Assembly (NCBI RefSeq): GCF_012939995.1
Contig: NZ_SPMZ01000026.1
Location: 1 to 64,000 of the forward strand
Source: Candidatus Competibacter phosphatis
GTDB taxonomy: Bacteria > Pseudomonadota > Gammaproteobacteria > Competibacterales > Competibacteraceae
DNA: 64,000 nucleotides
Direction of reading: 5' to 3'
The notes under the pieces are model-generated. The model did not search any database and was not told the origin of the DNA. It saw only the letters and a list, made by a program, of their open reading frames with translations. Position 1 is the first letter of the stretch. Each line of letters opens with the position of its first letter. Below, piece by piece: positions 11,597-21,933 of this stretch. The translations under genes and the position numbers were made by a program.

Positions 11597-11823
11597 AATT
11601 TGATTATCTATAAAGTTTTTTGGCTTGACATAGCTAAAATAACCGTGGCGATTAATCTTTTCAAAAGTGATAGATTCATTCCAGGCTCAAATTTCAGCAT
11701 TAGGCTATTCATTTTTAACTAATTGCAATACTCCCACAACCATTTAAAAAAAAGTGATAGTCATATCATCTCTTTAACAACATCGGTAGACCAATGCAAA
11801 AATTTGGCACGCTCACCGGTCAC
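11597..11823 (-). pseudogene. Broken small ORF or N-terminal extension of the methyltransferase
   Basis: A GTG preceded by AGGAG (spacing five bases) opens VTGERAKFLHWSTDVVKEMI, then the frame breaks near a T8 run and continues in other frames as LKFEPGM and ESITFEKINRHGYFSYVKP, running up to the methyltransferase start. I do not recognise the product. The strong ribosome-binding site makes a real gene likely. With the same single-base corrections seen elsewhere in this region, it could be the true 5' part of the methyltransferase gene. Confidence 0.35.
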
Positions 11824-11870
11824 GACCTCTCCTAACGAAAGTGAGGGGTACACGACTGATTCTCCGCAAC

Positions 11871-13097
11871 TTAGACAACCGATTTATACACATAGGGAGA
11901 GGTGGCTAAAGCAAGTAGCGCGGCGTAGCTGGGATAAAAAGCCAACTCGTCACCCACTCGAGGTTCCGGGTTCATTTCGTCGACATCGAGAATAAGATGA
12001 TCGCTGCTGCCACCCAGCACTTGGATACCCGACTCCACGGGTTTTAAACCGGTAATGGCCACATCCTGACGTCCGAGGTTACAAATCGCGCGCTGGCGCA
12101 AGCCGCGGTCGACGAACGTTTCGCAACCCCCAAAGGCGTCCTGGCCGCGAGGGCCCACCGGTATCGAGGGTTTGCGCTCGACCTCGATCACTTCGGCGAT
12201 CGCCACGAAAGTATCCTGACGGGTACCCGGCCAGGGAGAACGATCGCTGGGATTACGCCCAAGCATGATGCCCTCGCCGATACGAAAGTGGTTGATCTCG
12301 CGAGGCAGGCGATCCGAGACGAGCAGCGGCAGGGCGTTGGTGCTCCCACCCGAGAGCAACGGTAGCTCCAGACCCGTCTCCCGCCGGCAGATCTCGCGCA
12401 ACGCCACGAGTTGACCGATATTCTCGGGCGTGGGCATGACACCGCCGAAACAAGCCAGATTGCAGCCCAACCCGACCAACTCGAAGCCAGACAGCTCCTT
12501 GGTCGACCGAACGATCTCAACCGCTCGATCCGGCCAGACCCCCTCGCGCAGATCGCCGACATCGACCATCAGAATGCCCCGGTGACAACGTCCTTCGCTT
12601 CGCGCGGCCCCAGCCAATGCCTTTATGGTGACCAGACTGCTCACCAGCGACATGTCGGCCACGCGCACCACCTCGGCAACGCGACTGAGGGTGGGCAGGC
12701 GTAACAGAAGCAACGGTACGTCAACCCCCATCTCGCGCAAAGCCCAGAGATTTTCGAGTCGAGAGTCGGCGAGCATGGTCGCGCCCGCTTCGAGCAAGGC
12801 GCGCACTACTTCTGGATGCGCACAAGCAACCTTGGTCACACAAGCCACATCAACGTCATGCCGAGCACACAGTTCGAGGATCGTGGCGGCATTGTCGCGG
12901 ATGCGCCCAGTGTGGATTTCCAGCCGCGGCGTATACCGCCGGTAAGACACAGGCTCGCTCAGGGAAGGATGGCTTGGCAGTCGTCGTCGCCAGGACTGCA
13001 ACGGCGCGACCGGTCCCTGCCGCGATCCAGGGCGGGACAGCGAAGCCGAAACGCCGATGGGATCGAATCCCGAGTCACGATAGCCAAAGATTTCCAT
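11871..13097 (-). CDS. PLP-dependent alanine-racemase-fold amino-acid racemase (Orr/YhfX-type)
   Basis: The protein probably interconverts L- and D-forms of an amino acid in the cytoplasm. The barrel starts at YTPRLEIHTGRIRDNA, the expected PLP lysine is in VTKVACAHPEV, and LMVDVGDLREG, VGLGCNLACFGG, LLSGGSTNALPLL and FRIGEGIMLGR follow the pattern of ornithine-racemase-like members of the alanine racemase N-terminal family rather than canonical Alr. A start at MEIFGYRD gives about 408 residues; an upstream start at 13184 would add 29 and overlap the previous gene more. It is the last gene of a three-gene set with overlapping ends. Substrate is unknown. Confidence 0.8.
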   Translation of the reverse strand: MEIFGYRDSGFDPIGVSASLSRPGSRQGPVAPLQSWRRRLPSHPSLSEPVSYRRYTPRLEIHTGRIRDNAATILELCARHDVDVACVTKVACAHPEVVRALLEAGATMLADSRLENLWALREMGVDVPLLLLRLPTLSRVAEVVRVADMSLVSSLVTIKALAGAARSEGRCHRGILMVDVGDLREGVWPDRAVEIVRSTKELSGFELVGLGCNLACFGGVMPTPENIGQLVALREICRRETGLELPLLSGGSTNALPLLVSDRLPREINHFRIGEGIMLGRNPSDRSPWPGTRQDTFVAIAEVIEVERKPSIPVGPRGQDAFGGCETFVDRGLRQRAICNLGRQDVAITGLKPVESGIQVLGGSSDHLILDVDEMNPEPRVGDELAFYPSYAALLALATSPYVYKSVV

Positions 13098-13120
13098 GGG
13101 AGTCTCAACGCGGCCGGTTG

Positions 13121-14719
13121 TCAGATCACCACGACCCGCTCTCTCAGCAGACGGTTGTTGGCTTGCGCCAGTCGCGGATGCCATCGGTCCGGCCGTTCTC
13201 CCGGAGGAAGAATGTCAGGCAGAGTATCCATCAGACTGGCCAGATGCGCGTCTTGCACGGTGAGCGAACGGATCTTTTCCAATTGTTTTCGCGACAATCC
13301 TCCGCTGGCGATCATTTCCACCGGACCCGCCGGCAGCAATAGCTGGTCATCCAAACCGTGCATTACCGTCTGCATGCCCGACAGATAAAGATTGCTCGGC
13401 ACCAGGGATAGACGCTCGGCCCATTCGGCGCAACCCGCTGTTTCATTGAATACCCGGATCAGAGCCTGCTGCATGACCGATAGATAATGAGCCTGGAAAT
13501 ACCCTCCACAGCAACTGATTCCACGCGCGAATCCAATCGCCGTATAACAGGTGAACAGCGAAGGCAATAGCCGTCCGGCACGCAGCCCTTCGAGAATATC
13601 GGCGGGACGGAACGTGAAACTCCATGCTTGACCCCGATCGTCCCGCCCTTGCAGGGTCGCCGTACGGTCGGTGGCGCCCGTAAGCAATAGAGGAATCCGA
13701 TAGCCGTTATCGCAGACTCCCCAGAAAAACAAGGTTCCACAACTCCCCGGATCGGGGATGGTTTGATGGGCGCGCAATAGGCGCTGGGTCATCTTGCTCC
13801 GATCCCAACAAGCCCTGGCGCCATCCAACTGGTTTAATACCCGGGTTCTGATCGTCGGGTTGAACATCACTTGCCAAATCAAGCTGTCTTCGTTGTGCAG
13901 ATCCGCTTGCAACAGCATGTTGGTGATTTGTTCCAGTTCCAGAAAAATCATCTCCGGCGCATTGTCCGGCTCGCGAAAACAGCGTTTCCAAATTCGGTTG
14001 TTCAATACCACGGCTTGCTGCGAGTAGCTCTTTAATCCCAGAATCGCCTCGTTTCGATAATCCTCGCGCAGGATACTTTCAACCGCCGCCGCCAATGCCG
14101 GCGATACGCTCTGGCTCGCGGTCATGGTCTTGAAACGTTTCTCGGCGCACGCGATCAGGCCGTTGTCATAGGGGGCGACCAGGCTGACCGATCTTCTTTT
14201 TCCCCGATCTGGAAAGATCGGTAATTTGATCGGTAGTTTGAACTCCGTCCCTTGCCGGTCCGGGTGGTAGAGCAACAAGCCTCTCGGATAGGTCGGATTA
14301 TTGAGCGCAATGTTGCCACAAGCGAATACCGGCACGGTGGTCGCGGGCTTGCCGCCCACGGCCCTGAGCGAAAAGATCAAGCTCGTCTGCACGGATTGCG
14401 CCTGAAAATCCACGCCATGGTGATGCGCGGTCAATATCGCTGGGAGTGCTTGCAATTCCTGGGCAGCTTTTTCCGCAACCGTTTCGCCCAACAAGGGAAG
14501 GACGGAGCGATGGACCGCCTCCAGCAAGTCATGACGCGGCTGTGGAGGATCGTCGCAAATCGACAGCATCCGCCCTAGATAGTCAACGAGCGAAATCGAT
14601 CCGTGCTGGTCGAGGGCGCGCTGGATCACCGGCGACCGCGCGCGGACTTGGGCAAGCACATGAGCGAGGTCGAGGGAATCGGATTCAAGCACCGGTTTCA
14701 CTTCACTGCGGGCGTGCAT
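13121..14719 (-). CDS. Unknown protein of a racemase/MFS cassette
   Basis: I do not recognise this 532-residue protein. It has no signal peptide, no membrane helix and no nucleotide-binding loop. Central parts such as VPVFACGNIALNNPTYPRG, LLYHPDRQGTEFKLPIKLP and a cysteine-containing GISCCGGYFQAHYL look conserved in style and suggest an enzyme. It does not show the motifs of IucA/IucC siderophore synthetases. Its start overlaps the end of the MFS gene by 17 bases, and its end comes within a few bases of, or overlaps, the racemase start, so the three are probably translated together. Confidence 0.7.
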   Translation of the reverse strand: MHARSEVKPVLESDSLDLAHVLAQVRARSPVIQRALDQHGSISLVDYLGRMLSICDDPPQPRHDLLEAVHRSVLPLLGETVAEKAAQELQALPAILTAHHHGVDFQAQSVQTSLIFSLRAVGGKPATTVPVFACGNIALNNPTYPRGLLLYHPDRQGTEFKLPIKLPIFPDRGKRRSVSLVAPYDNGLIACAEKRFKTMTASQSVSPALAAAVESILREDYRNEAILGLKSYSQQAVVLNNRIWKRCFREPDNAPEMIFLELEQITNMLLQADLHNEDSLIWQVMFNPTIRTRVLNQLDGARACWDRSKMTQRLLRAHQTIPDPGSCGTLFFWGVCDNGYRIPLLLTGATDRTATLQGRDDRGQAWSFTFRPADILEGLRAGRLLPSLFTCYTAIGFARGISCCGGYFQAHYLSVMQQALIRVFNETAGCAEWAERLSLVPSNLYLSGMQTVMHGLDDQLLLPAGPVEMIASGGLSRKQLEKIRSLTVQDAHLASLMDTLPDILPPGERPDRWHPRLAQANNRLLRERVVVI

Positions 14720-16545
14720 GGCAAAAGCTTCCCTTATCCGAAAGAAGACTCGCGCTGGTCGCTATCGCAAACAGTACCGCCGTGGCCAAATACCCCAGAC
14801 CGAAATAGACAAGACCTTGATGGATATCGGTTGACATGATGAGCCAACCAAACAGAATCGGTCCAAGCATCTGGCCAACGCGACTGGTGGCGCGAAATAT
14901 CCCGATCGAACGCCCTTGACCAAGTCGGTGGGTGACATCGAGCGTCAGCGCATAAGTGGTTTGTGACGCCAGCACCAAGCAACTCGACAAACCCAGCAGC
15001 AAAACCGCCACGATCGTTCCGAGCAGCCCGGTAAAGAACTGAAACCCGAGAAACGCGCAGCCACCCAGCACACAGCCGGCGATCACAAACCAACGTTTAT
15101 TGTTGGAGGCATCGATATAGTGACTGATGAGAGGGCCTAAATAGACCATGCATAAGCCGTACAGGATCAGCACACCGCCAATGATCGACTGAGAGATCCC
15201 AAAGCGGTCCAGATAAACGGGGATGAAATAATTCAGCAGGCCAATCACAGCAATGGCTGACGGCAGGCTGCTTAAAAAGACCAGGCTCAGCACATAGCGG
15301 TTGCTGAGAAAATCCCAATAATGCCTTGCCGTCACCGATGCCAAGGTCGGTCGAGACCCAGCGGACTCGTCGCGCGAACGGGTGGGTTTGAACAGGCCAC
15401 CCAGGATCAAGCCGCGATAGCGATGGAGTGTCCTTCTCTCATAACCGCCCCGCCGCTTGAAAACCCCATGCAGAGCGAACCAGGTGTAGCCCATTGCGAG
15501 AAGAATCATGACCGCGCTGAGTAAAAACACTGGACCATAGCCGATTCGTTCCGCCAACATGGCGCCGGCGGCGGTCCCGCAGATACTGCCGGCATACAGG
15601 CCGGCGAACAGATAAGCCAGGCCACGCGCCTTGTTTTTATCGTCGGTATGCACCATGACAAAACCCTGTGGGGCCATCAGGGCCAAACCGTAACCGAGGC
15701 CACAGAGACCCATCGCGAGAATGAAATGTATCGCGCTGGGCGCCAACCAAGCATACAACATGGCACTGACGCCCAGGGCCAGACCCACCAGCAAAGGCTC
15801 ATGCCAGCCGCGCCGATCCAGCCAAATACCCGACAATATGATGCTGATGCCGACACACAGAAACATCACGGAAATCGGCAATCCCAGCACCACATCCTCC
15901 GGCAGCCCCCAGAGAGGCTGATAGAGGTTTTTCATGTGCAGCGGGACGAAGGCGGCCGATAAATCGACACCGAACAATAACAAGAAAACCACGGGACGAA
16001 TGCGGCCGGGATCGACCCTCGGGGATGGCGAACAGCCGCCGGCACTATCACTCTGCAGGACTTTGAACAGCAAGATCAGCAGTTCGACGAACAACAGTGC
16101 CGCGATCACCAGCGTTATGGCGATTTCGATAACGACATCAAGCAAGCCGGACACGATCGCCGGGTCGCCGGACGCCATCAGCGTAAAATTGCTCATATAC
16201 ATACACAGTGCCAGCAGTTGCGCCGCGCTGTTGACCACCACCAATGGCCAGCCGACATTTTGCAACGACCACTGTTCCGGCATCGACGGTGCTCGCCGAA
16301 CGATCATCGCCAACAATGCCAGGCAGCCAATCAACAGAATCCCCAGGGTGATACAAAGGGGTATGTCGATAATCGCGCCGCGTCCATGCGGGACGACCAG
16401 CACCTCGAACTCGACGGAAGGATCGAGCACGCCCGACGATTTCCCATACAGCTTGGCAAGCGCCGTCAGGGTAAAAAAAGCTACTGAAGCTCACGCTTAG
16501 TATCAGTAGCACGACCGAGCCACAAAACAGTTTCAATTTGGCCAT
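14703..16545 (-). CDS. MFS transporter with extra N-terminal membrane region, one frameshift
   Basis: A strong AGGAAGGA site precedes an ATG opening MAKLKLFCGSVVLLILSVSF. One extra base in A7 at 16473-16479 breaks the frame; removing it gives SSFFTLTALAKLYGKSSG and joins the remaining 575 residues. The first 170 residues hold about four helices that are not part of the standard fold; the MFS core follows (LDRRGWHEPLLVGLALG, GLCGLGYGLALMAP, then a cytoplasmic loop rich in Arg, then six more helices). It likely exports the product of the two downstream enzymes, with which it overlaps. Confidence 0.8.
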
Positions 16546-17281
16546 GACATCCTTCCTGGCCCCGATCCCATCCTGATAACGCATCTTAATTGATATATTT
16601 CAATAAACGACTGTCTCATATCCTGCGATAAATCCGCACGCGGCGATTTCATGAAATCGGGTTTCCAGCAGATAGAGTAGTGTCGTTTCAAGAGCTGGTT
16701 GTAATTTAAACAAGGCATTATTTGTGCCATTACCCACAATCGTGATTATCGGATTAACCTAGGAAATCAGCATAAGTGTAAACAAATTCAGACACAGACA
16801 AATCACCTCGATCCTCGTTTCGGCTAAAAATTGAATATTTCGCAGGATCAATGGCTCGTAACAGCTTGTTTTATCTGTATGACGATGCGTGTGGTGGGAT
16901 AAGGTGGCCGGAATGATGATCAAGCACCAACATTCGGTAGGGCTGGATACCAACAACAATTCAACTAGGACAAATTCGCGGCATAAAGCAGGCACAAGGG
17001 AGTCGTCGCCCTACCCCCCGAACCCTGCCTGATCGATTTCAGCGGCCCGGGGTGGGCAGTCAAGTTCAACAGCGATGTGGCTTGCTCGGCGCTTAGGGCC
17101 AAAATGAACCGGGTGTCAGCAAATGACGGCCCCATAAGCCCCAACCAGGGCCAATCAAGGCATTCATATCGTCATCCCCGGACCGTCTCGACAATGAGTA
17201 TCGCGTCGAGTACGGCTGGTTGTCGCGCGAAACGCCGAAGTCCCCAAGAGACTTTCCCTCGGCGGGGACGGAACCCTCCGA
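16546..17281. other. Spacer without recognisable gene
   Basis: About 740 bases between the leftward MFS gene and the end of the acetolactate synthase gene. Only short frames with no recognisable domain and no convincing starts are present. It should contain the promoter of the MFS cassette, but I could not pick a clear -35/-10 pair. Confidence 0.4.
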
Positions 17282-19078
17282 TCAGGATTCGTCGTCGAAA
17301 TCGTGGATGATGTCGGCCAGGGACCCACCGGGCGGAATCATCGGTTTGACATCCTCGGTCCGGTCGACCCAGACATCGACCACGAAGGGGCCGTCATGCG
17401 CCAGCGCCCGTTCGATGCCTGCCCGGATCTGCTCCGGGCGAGCGATCCGCACGGTTTCGATACCGGGAAACACCCGTCCCAGATTGAGAAAATTGGGATT
17501 GGGCATCCGGCATTCCTTGCTCTCGATGCAGGCCGGATCGCAGTCGCTCGTCCGAACCAGACAAGTCTCGTAATGATGGCCCTGGTTGAACATGTCCTCC
17601 CACTGCCGGACCATGCCCAGAAAACCGTTGTTGAGGATGAACACCTTGACCGGAATCCGATTGGCGGCAATGGTGGCCAGTTCCTGGAGATTCATCTGGA
17701 AGCTGCCGTCGCCATCGATGCAGAGGACCGTCTTGTCGGGCCGGGCGTAACAGGCGCCGATGGCGGCCGGCAAGCCAAAACCCATGGTGCCGAGCCCGCC
17801 CGAACTGATCCATTGGCGCGGTTCCTGATAGTTGTAGAACAGGGCCGCCCACATCTGATGCTGGCCCACGCCGGTGACCACGACGCCGGTCCGATGGGTC
17901 AAGTTGGAAAGTTCCTCGATGAATCGCTGCGGCTTGATGAAATCGCCGTCCGCCCGATAACCGGGCGCAAACCGCTGTTTCCAACTCCGCACCGTGTCCA
18001 ACCACTCGGTGAGGTCGGCGCCGTCCAGGTCGAGATCGTTGGCGTAGGCGAGAAAATCGCGGGCGTTGGCCCGTAGCGCATAACCGACCGGAACGGCCTT
18101 GTTGATCTCGGTCGCGTCGATATCGACATGGGCCAGCTCGATGCCCCCGACCGAACTCCCGCACCGCAACCCGATCATCGAAACGAGCACCGATGGACAG
18201 GATGAAATCCGCCTCCCGCAAGGCCCCGTTCGCGGCGACAGTCCCGTGCATGCCGGGCATGCCCAAGCATAGCGGATGATCGTGCGGAACCGCGCCCAAC
18301 CCCATGAAAGTCAGCGCGACCGGCAGATGGTATTTTTCCACGAATCGCCGCAGTTCTTGGCCGGTCCCGGCACTGACGACACCGCCACCAGCCAGAATCA
18401 CCGGCCGCCTGGCTTGCCGCAACGCCGCCAGCAAGCGATCGGCGGCAAGCCGCTTCATGGAGGCTCGCGGGCGATAACCGCGCAAGGGTCTGGCTTGCCG
18501 CTGGTCGTGTCGCAACCGACCAGGGCGTTCTTGCAGATATCGACCACCACCGGTCCCGGTCGGCCGCTGCCGGCGACGAAAAAGGCTTGGCGCAACACAC
18601 CGGCCAGTTCGGTGACATCCTTGATCAGGTAGTTGTGCTTGGTGATGGAGCGGGTAATCCCCACCATGTCCACTTCCTGGAAGGCGTCCTTGCCCAACAT
18701 GGCGCTGGGCACCTGCCCGGTGATGAACACGCAGGGCACCGAGTCCTTGTAGGCGTCGGCGATGGGAGTGACCAGATTGGTGGCACCCGGCCCGGAGGTG
18801 ACTAACGCCACTCCAATCCGACCGCTGGCTCGGGCGTAGCCCTCGGCGGCGTGGCCCGCCCCACCCTCTTGCCGGAATAGCACGAAGCGAGGCGCTTTTC
18901 GTCCCTGCCGCATTCTGAGGTTGAGTTCGGCGTGCAGCGGGATGATGGCGCCGCCGGTATGGCCGAACAGATACTCGACACCGAGTTCGTTCAGCACGTC
19001 GATGGCGATTTCGGCGCCGCTTTGCTCGGACGGCGTTTGCACCTCAGGCTGAGCAACGGGTTCTTGCAATTCCGACAT
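17282..19078 (-). CDS. Acetolactate synthase-like ThDP enzyme, large subunit, frameshifted
   Basis: This would condense pyruvate units in branched-chain amino-acid synthesis or acetoin metabolism. The N-terminal domain carries FRQEGGAGHAAEGYAR with the catalytic Glu, VTSGPGATNLVTPIADAY and GQVPSAMLGKDAFQEVD. The middle domain has ILAGGGVVSAG and GARFDDR; the C-terminal ThDP domain has ISSGGLGTMGFGLPAAIG and GDGSFQMNLQEL followed by LNNGFLGMVRQW. Two frame changes break it, near 18460-18490 and near 18180-18200, neither in a long run. The stretch between FDDR and HVDID is about four residues shorter than usual, so a small deletion may be involved. No regulatory subunit gene is adjacent. Biosynthetic versus catabolic role is open. 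Confidence 0.75.
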
Positions 19079-19174
19079 GACTCTCTCTTCCGGGTTGATC
19101 CATCACTGGGTTTTCATGAATGCTGGCAATCAAGGGCTTATTTTGCCAGCACTCGAACCCAGCGGACACCCGCA

Positions 19175-20239
19175 TCATCCATCCCCGCCGCCATCCCGCC
19201 GAAACATCACCAGATGATCAATGTCCAGCCGGATACCAATGCGCTGCCCCAGTGCATGGTCGTGATGACTGGGCGTCAGACACAGCAACCGCGCGCCACT
19301 GGGTAGTTTGAGGGTGTACAAAAACTCCGCTCCTCGAAACGCTCGCTCCACCACCTCCGCCCGCAGCGGGCTGTCGTCGTCATGCACCACATCGTCCGGC
19401 CGAACCAGCACCTCCACCTGCTCGCCCGCCACGCAGCCGCGATCCAACGACTTCCCCCCAATTTCGCCCAATTCCGTGTTCACCCGCCCCTCGCCACCCA
19501 GTCGGCCGGGCAACAGCACGCCTTGCCCGATGAAATTGGCGACGAAGCGGTCGGCCGGTCGATGGTAAAGGTTGTAGGCGCTGTCCCACTGCAACAGCCG
19601 GCCCTGATGCAACACGCCAATCTCGTCGGCGAAGGCGAATGCCTCGAACTGATCGTGGCTGACCAGCAGACCGCTGGTACCTTCCCGCAGCAGAATGGTC
19701 CGCACCTCGCGCGCCAAATCCTCGCGCAAGGTCACGTCCAGATTGGAAAACGGCTCGTCCAGCAACAGCAATCGTGGTCGCGGCGCCAGCGCTCGCGCCA
19801 GCGCCACCCGTTGTTGCTGGCCGCCGGAAAGCTGGTGCGGGTAGCGTCCCGCATACTCCTCCAGCCCGATCAGTTTCAGTAGTTCGACCACCCGCGCCCG
19901 CCGCTCACCCGTTTTCCAGTCGCGCAGACCAAAGGCGATGTTGTCAGCGACACGCAGATGGGGAAACAGCGCCAGATCCTGAAACATCAGCCCGATCCGC
20001 CGCTGCTCCGGCGGTAAGGTCCAGTCGGGCCGACTGAGTTCGATCCCCTCCAACCGGATGGAGCCATGCCGCAACGGCTCGAAACCGGCGATGGCCCGTA
20101 GCAAAGTGGTCTTGCCGCAACCGCTGGGTCCCAGCAGGCAACCGATGCCGGCGTGGCTCATCCGCAGCGTCAGATCCCGGATGACCTTGCGGGGCGGATA
20201 GGCAACATCGAGATCGATCAATTCGAGAAAGGTCGTCAC
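19175..20239 (-). CDS. fbpC: ABC transporter ATPase for ferric iron (FbpC-like)
   Basis: The protein would hydrolyse ATP to drive import of Fe(III) across the inner membrane. It has Walker A GPSGCGKTT, Q-loop MFQDLALFPH, signature LSGGQQQR, Walker B LLLLDEP and H-loop SHDQ, followed by a TOBE-type C-terminal region from about residue 235. Its start codon overlaps the permease stop (ATGA). Its place after a two-domain permease and an iron-type binding protein behind a Fur box fixes the substrate as iron with fair confidence; a thiamine or sulfate role is less likely. Confidence 0.88.
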   Translation of the reverse strand: MTTFLELIDLDVAYPPRKVIRDLTLRMSHAGIGCLLGPSGCGKTTLLRAIAGFEPLRHGSIRLEGIELSRPDWTLPPEQRRIGLMFQDLALFPHLRVADNIAFGLRDWKTGERRARVVELLKLIGLEEYAGRYPHQLSGGQQQRVALARALAPRPRLLLLDEPFSNLDVTLREDLAREVRTILLREGTSGLLVSHDQFEAFAFADEIGVLHQGRLLQWDSAYNLYHRPADRFVANFIGQGVLLPGRLGGEGRVNTELGEIGGKSLDRGCVAGEQVEVLVRPDDVVHDDDSPLRAEVVERAFRGAEFLYTLKLPSGARLLCLTPSHHDHALGQRIGIRLDIDHLVMFRRDGGGDG

Positions 20240-21933
20240 TGTCCAGTCCTCCCACGGCCGATGGCACGACTGAGCAGGATCACCGGCCCGACGCCGGCCA
20301 ACACGATGGCCAGGGCGAAACTGGCCGAATCCGCCAGCCGCTCGTCCGAGGCCAATTCGTAAGTCCGCACCGCCAGCGTGTTGAAATTGAACGGCCTCAG
20401 AATCAGCGTCGCCGGCAATTCCTTCAACACATCCACGAACACCAGCAACAACGCGGTCAACAAACTACCGCGCAGCATAGGCGCGTGCACCCGCCACAAC
20501 ACCGCTCGGGGCGTCGCCCCCAGCGCGCGGGCGGCATCGTCCATGCTCGGCCGGATGCGGGTCAATCCCGCCTCCACGCTGTGCAGCGCCACCGGCAGAA
20601 ACCGCGCGCAGTAGGCGAACAGCAGCGCGATCAGCGTCCCGCTCAACAGCAAGCCGGTGGACACGCCGAACCCAGCGCGAGCCCAGCCATCCACGCTCCG
20701 ATCGATGGCGGCGAACGGCAACATCACCCCGATGGCGATCACCGTGCCGGGCACCGCGTAACCCAAACCGGCGCCGCGCACCGCCAACCGCACCAGCGGT
20801 CGCGGTCGCAGGCGTTGCCCATAGCCCAGCAGCAAGGCCAGCAGCAAGACCAATCCGGCCGCCCCCACCGCCAGCAACAGGCTGTTTGCCGTCAGGTGCA
20901 GGAATCGCTCATCCACCACGCGCGGCGCGGTTCGTGTCGCCCAAACCACCAAGACACTCGCTGGGATCACAAAACCCATCAGCAGCGGAATCAGGCAGGC
21001 CAGTACCGCCAGTCCGCCGCGTTTGCCCGGCAACGGCACGCGCGGCGGTCGGTGCTGGCGGGCACTGGTATGATGGAAACGCGCTTGCCGCCGCGACAGT
21101 CGCTCCATCACCAATAAGGCGAAGACAAACAACAGCAACAGCGTGGCCAGTTGCGCGGCGGCGGTGGCATCGTTCATCCCAAACCAAACCCGGAAAATGC
21201 CAGTGGTGAAAGTGCCGACGCCGAAATACTGCACGGTGCCGTAGTCGGCCAACGCCTCCATTTGCACCAGCGACACGCCAGCGATCAGCGACGGCCGCGC
21301 CAAGGGCAAGGCGACGTCGAGAAAACGTCGCCATGGACCAGCGCCCAAACTGCGACTGACCTCCAGCACCGCCGCCGACTGTTCGAGAAACGCCGCTCGC
21401 GCCAACAGATAAACATAGGGGTACAACACCAGCGTCAGCATCGCGACCGCGCCCGGCAGCGAGCGAACCTCGGGAAACCAGTAATCGTGCCGGGTCCAGC
21501 CAAAGGTTTCGCGCAAGGCGGTTTGCAGCGGGCCGGCGAAATCCAGCAAGCCGGTATAGGTGTAGGCGATGATGTAGGCGGGAATCGCCATCGGCAGCAG
21601 CAGCGCCCACTCGAACAGCCGCCGGCCCGGAAACTCGCATACGCCGGTCAACCACGCGGCCGGCACCCCGACCAGCAAGGTACCGATCCCGACCCCGAGC
21701 ATCAGCAACAAGGAATTCGCGAGATAGTCGGCCAGCACGGTATCGACCAGATGCCGCCATACCGCGCCCGCCGGTTGCAGCGCGGTGACGAACACGGTCA
21801 ATACCGGCAGCGCCAGTAAGACAGCGACCCCAACCACCCACAGCGTCCAACGATCGGCCCGTGCTCCAAATCGCCTTCCCTTTCGCGAGGGAGGGTCAGG
21901 GCGAGAAAGCGTTCGGGCTGGGTCTACTTCCAC
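20236..21933 (-). CDS. fbpB: Ferric iron ABC transporter permease (FbpB-like, two fused permease domains)
   Basis: The 565-residue protein has about twelve helices in two repeated halves, each with the permease EAA-type loop (AAVLEVSRSLGAGPWRRFLD in the first half, DDAARALGATPRAVLWRV in the second). This double permease is typical of FbpB/SfuB iron transporters. The likely start is a GTG that overlaps the last codons of the binding-protein gene. It forms an operon with the genes on both sides. Confidence 0.88.
   Translation of the reverse strand: MEVDPARTLSRPDPPSRKGRRFGARADRWTLWVVGVAVLLALPVLTVFVTALQPAGAVWRHLVDTVLADYLANSLLLMLGVGIGTLLVGVPAAWLTGVCEFPGRRLFEWALLLPMAIPAYIIAYTYTGLLDFAGPLQTALRETFGWTRHDYWFPEVRSLPGAVAMLTLVLYPYVYLLARAAFLEQSAAVLEVSRSLGAGPWRRFLDVALPLARPSLIAGVSLVQMEALADYGTVQYFGVGTFTTGIFRVWFGMNDATAAAQLATLLLLFVFALLVMERLSRRQARFHHTSARQHRPPRVPLPGKRGGLAVLACLIPLLMGFVIPASVLVVWATRTAPRVVDERFLHLTANSLLLAVGAAGLVLLLALLLGYGQRLRPRPLVRLAVRGAGLGYAVPGTVIAIGVMLPFAAIDRSVDGWARAGFGVSTGLLLSGTLIALLFAYCARFLPVALHSVEAGLTRIRPSMDDAARALGATPRAVLWRVHAPMLRGSLLTALLLVFVDVLKELPATLILRPFNFNTLAVRTYELASDERLADSASFALAIVLAGVGPVILLSRAIGRGRTGQ

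Noticed and set aside
13121-14719. IucA/IucC siderophore synthetase, suggested by the racemase/MFS context
   Set aside because: None of the family's motifs could be found in the protein.
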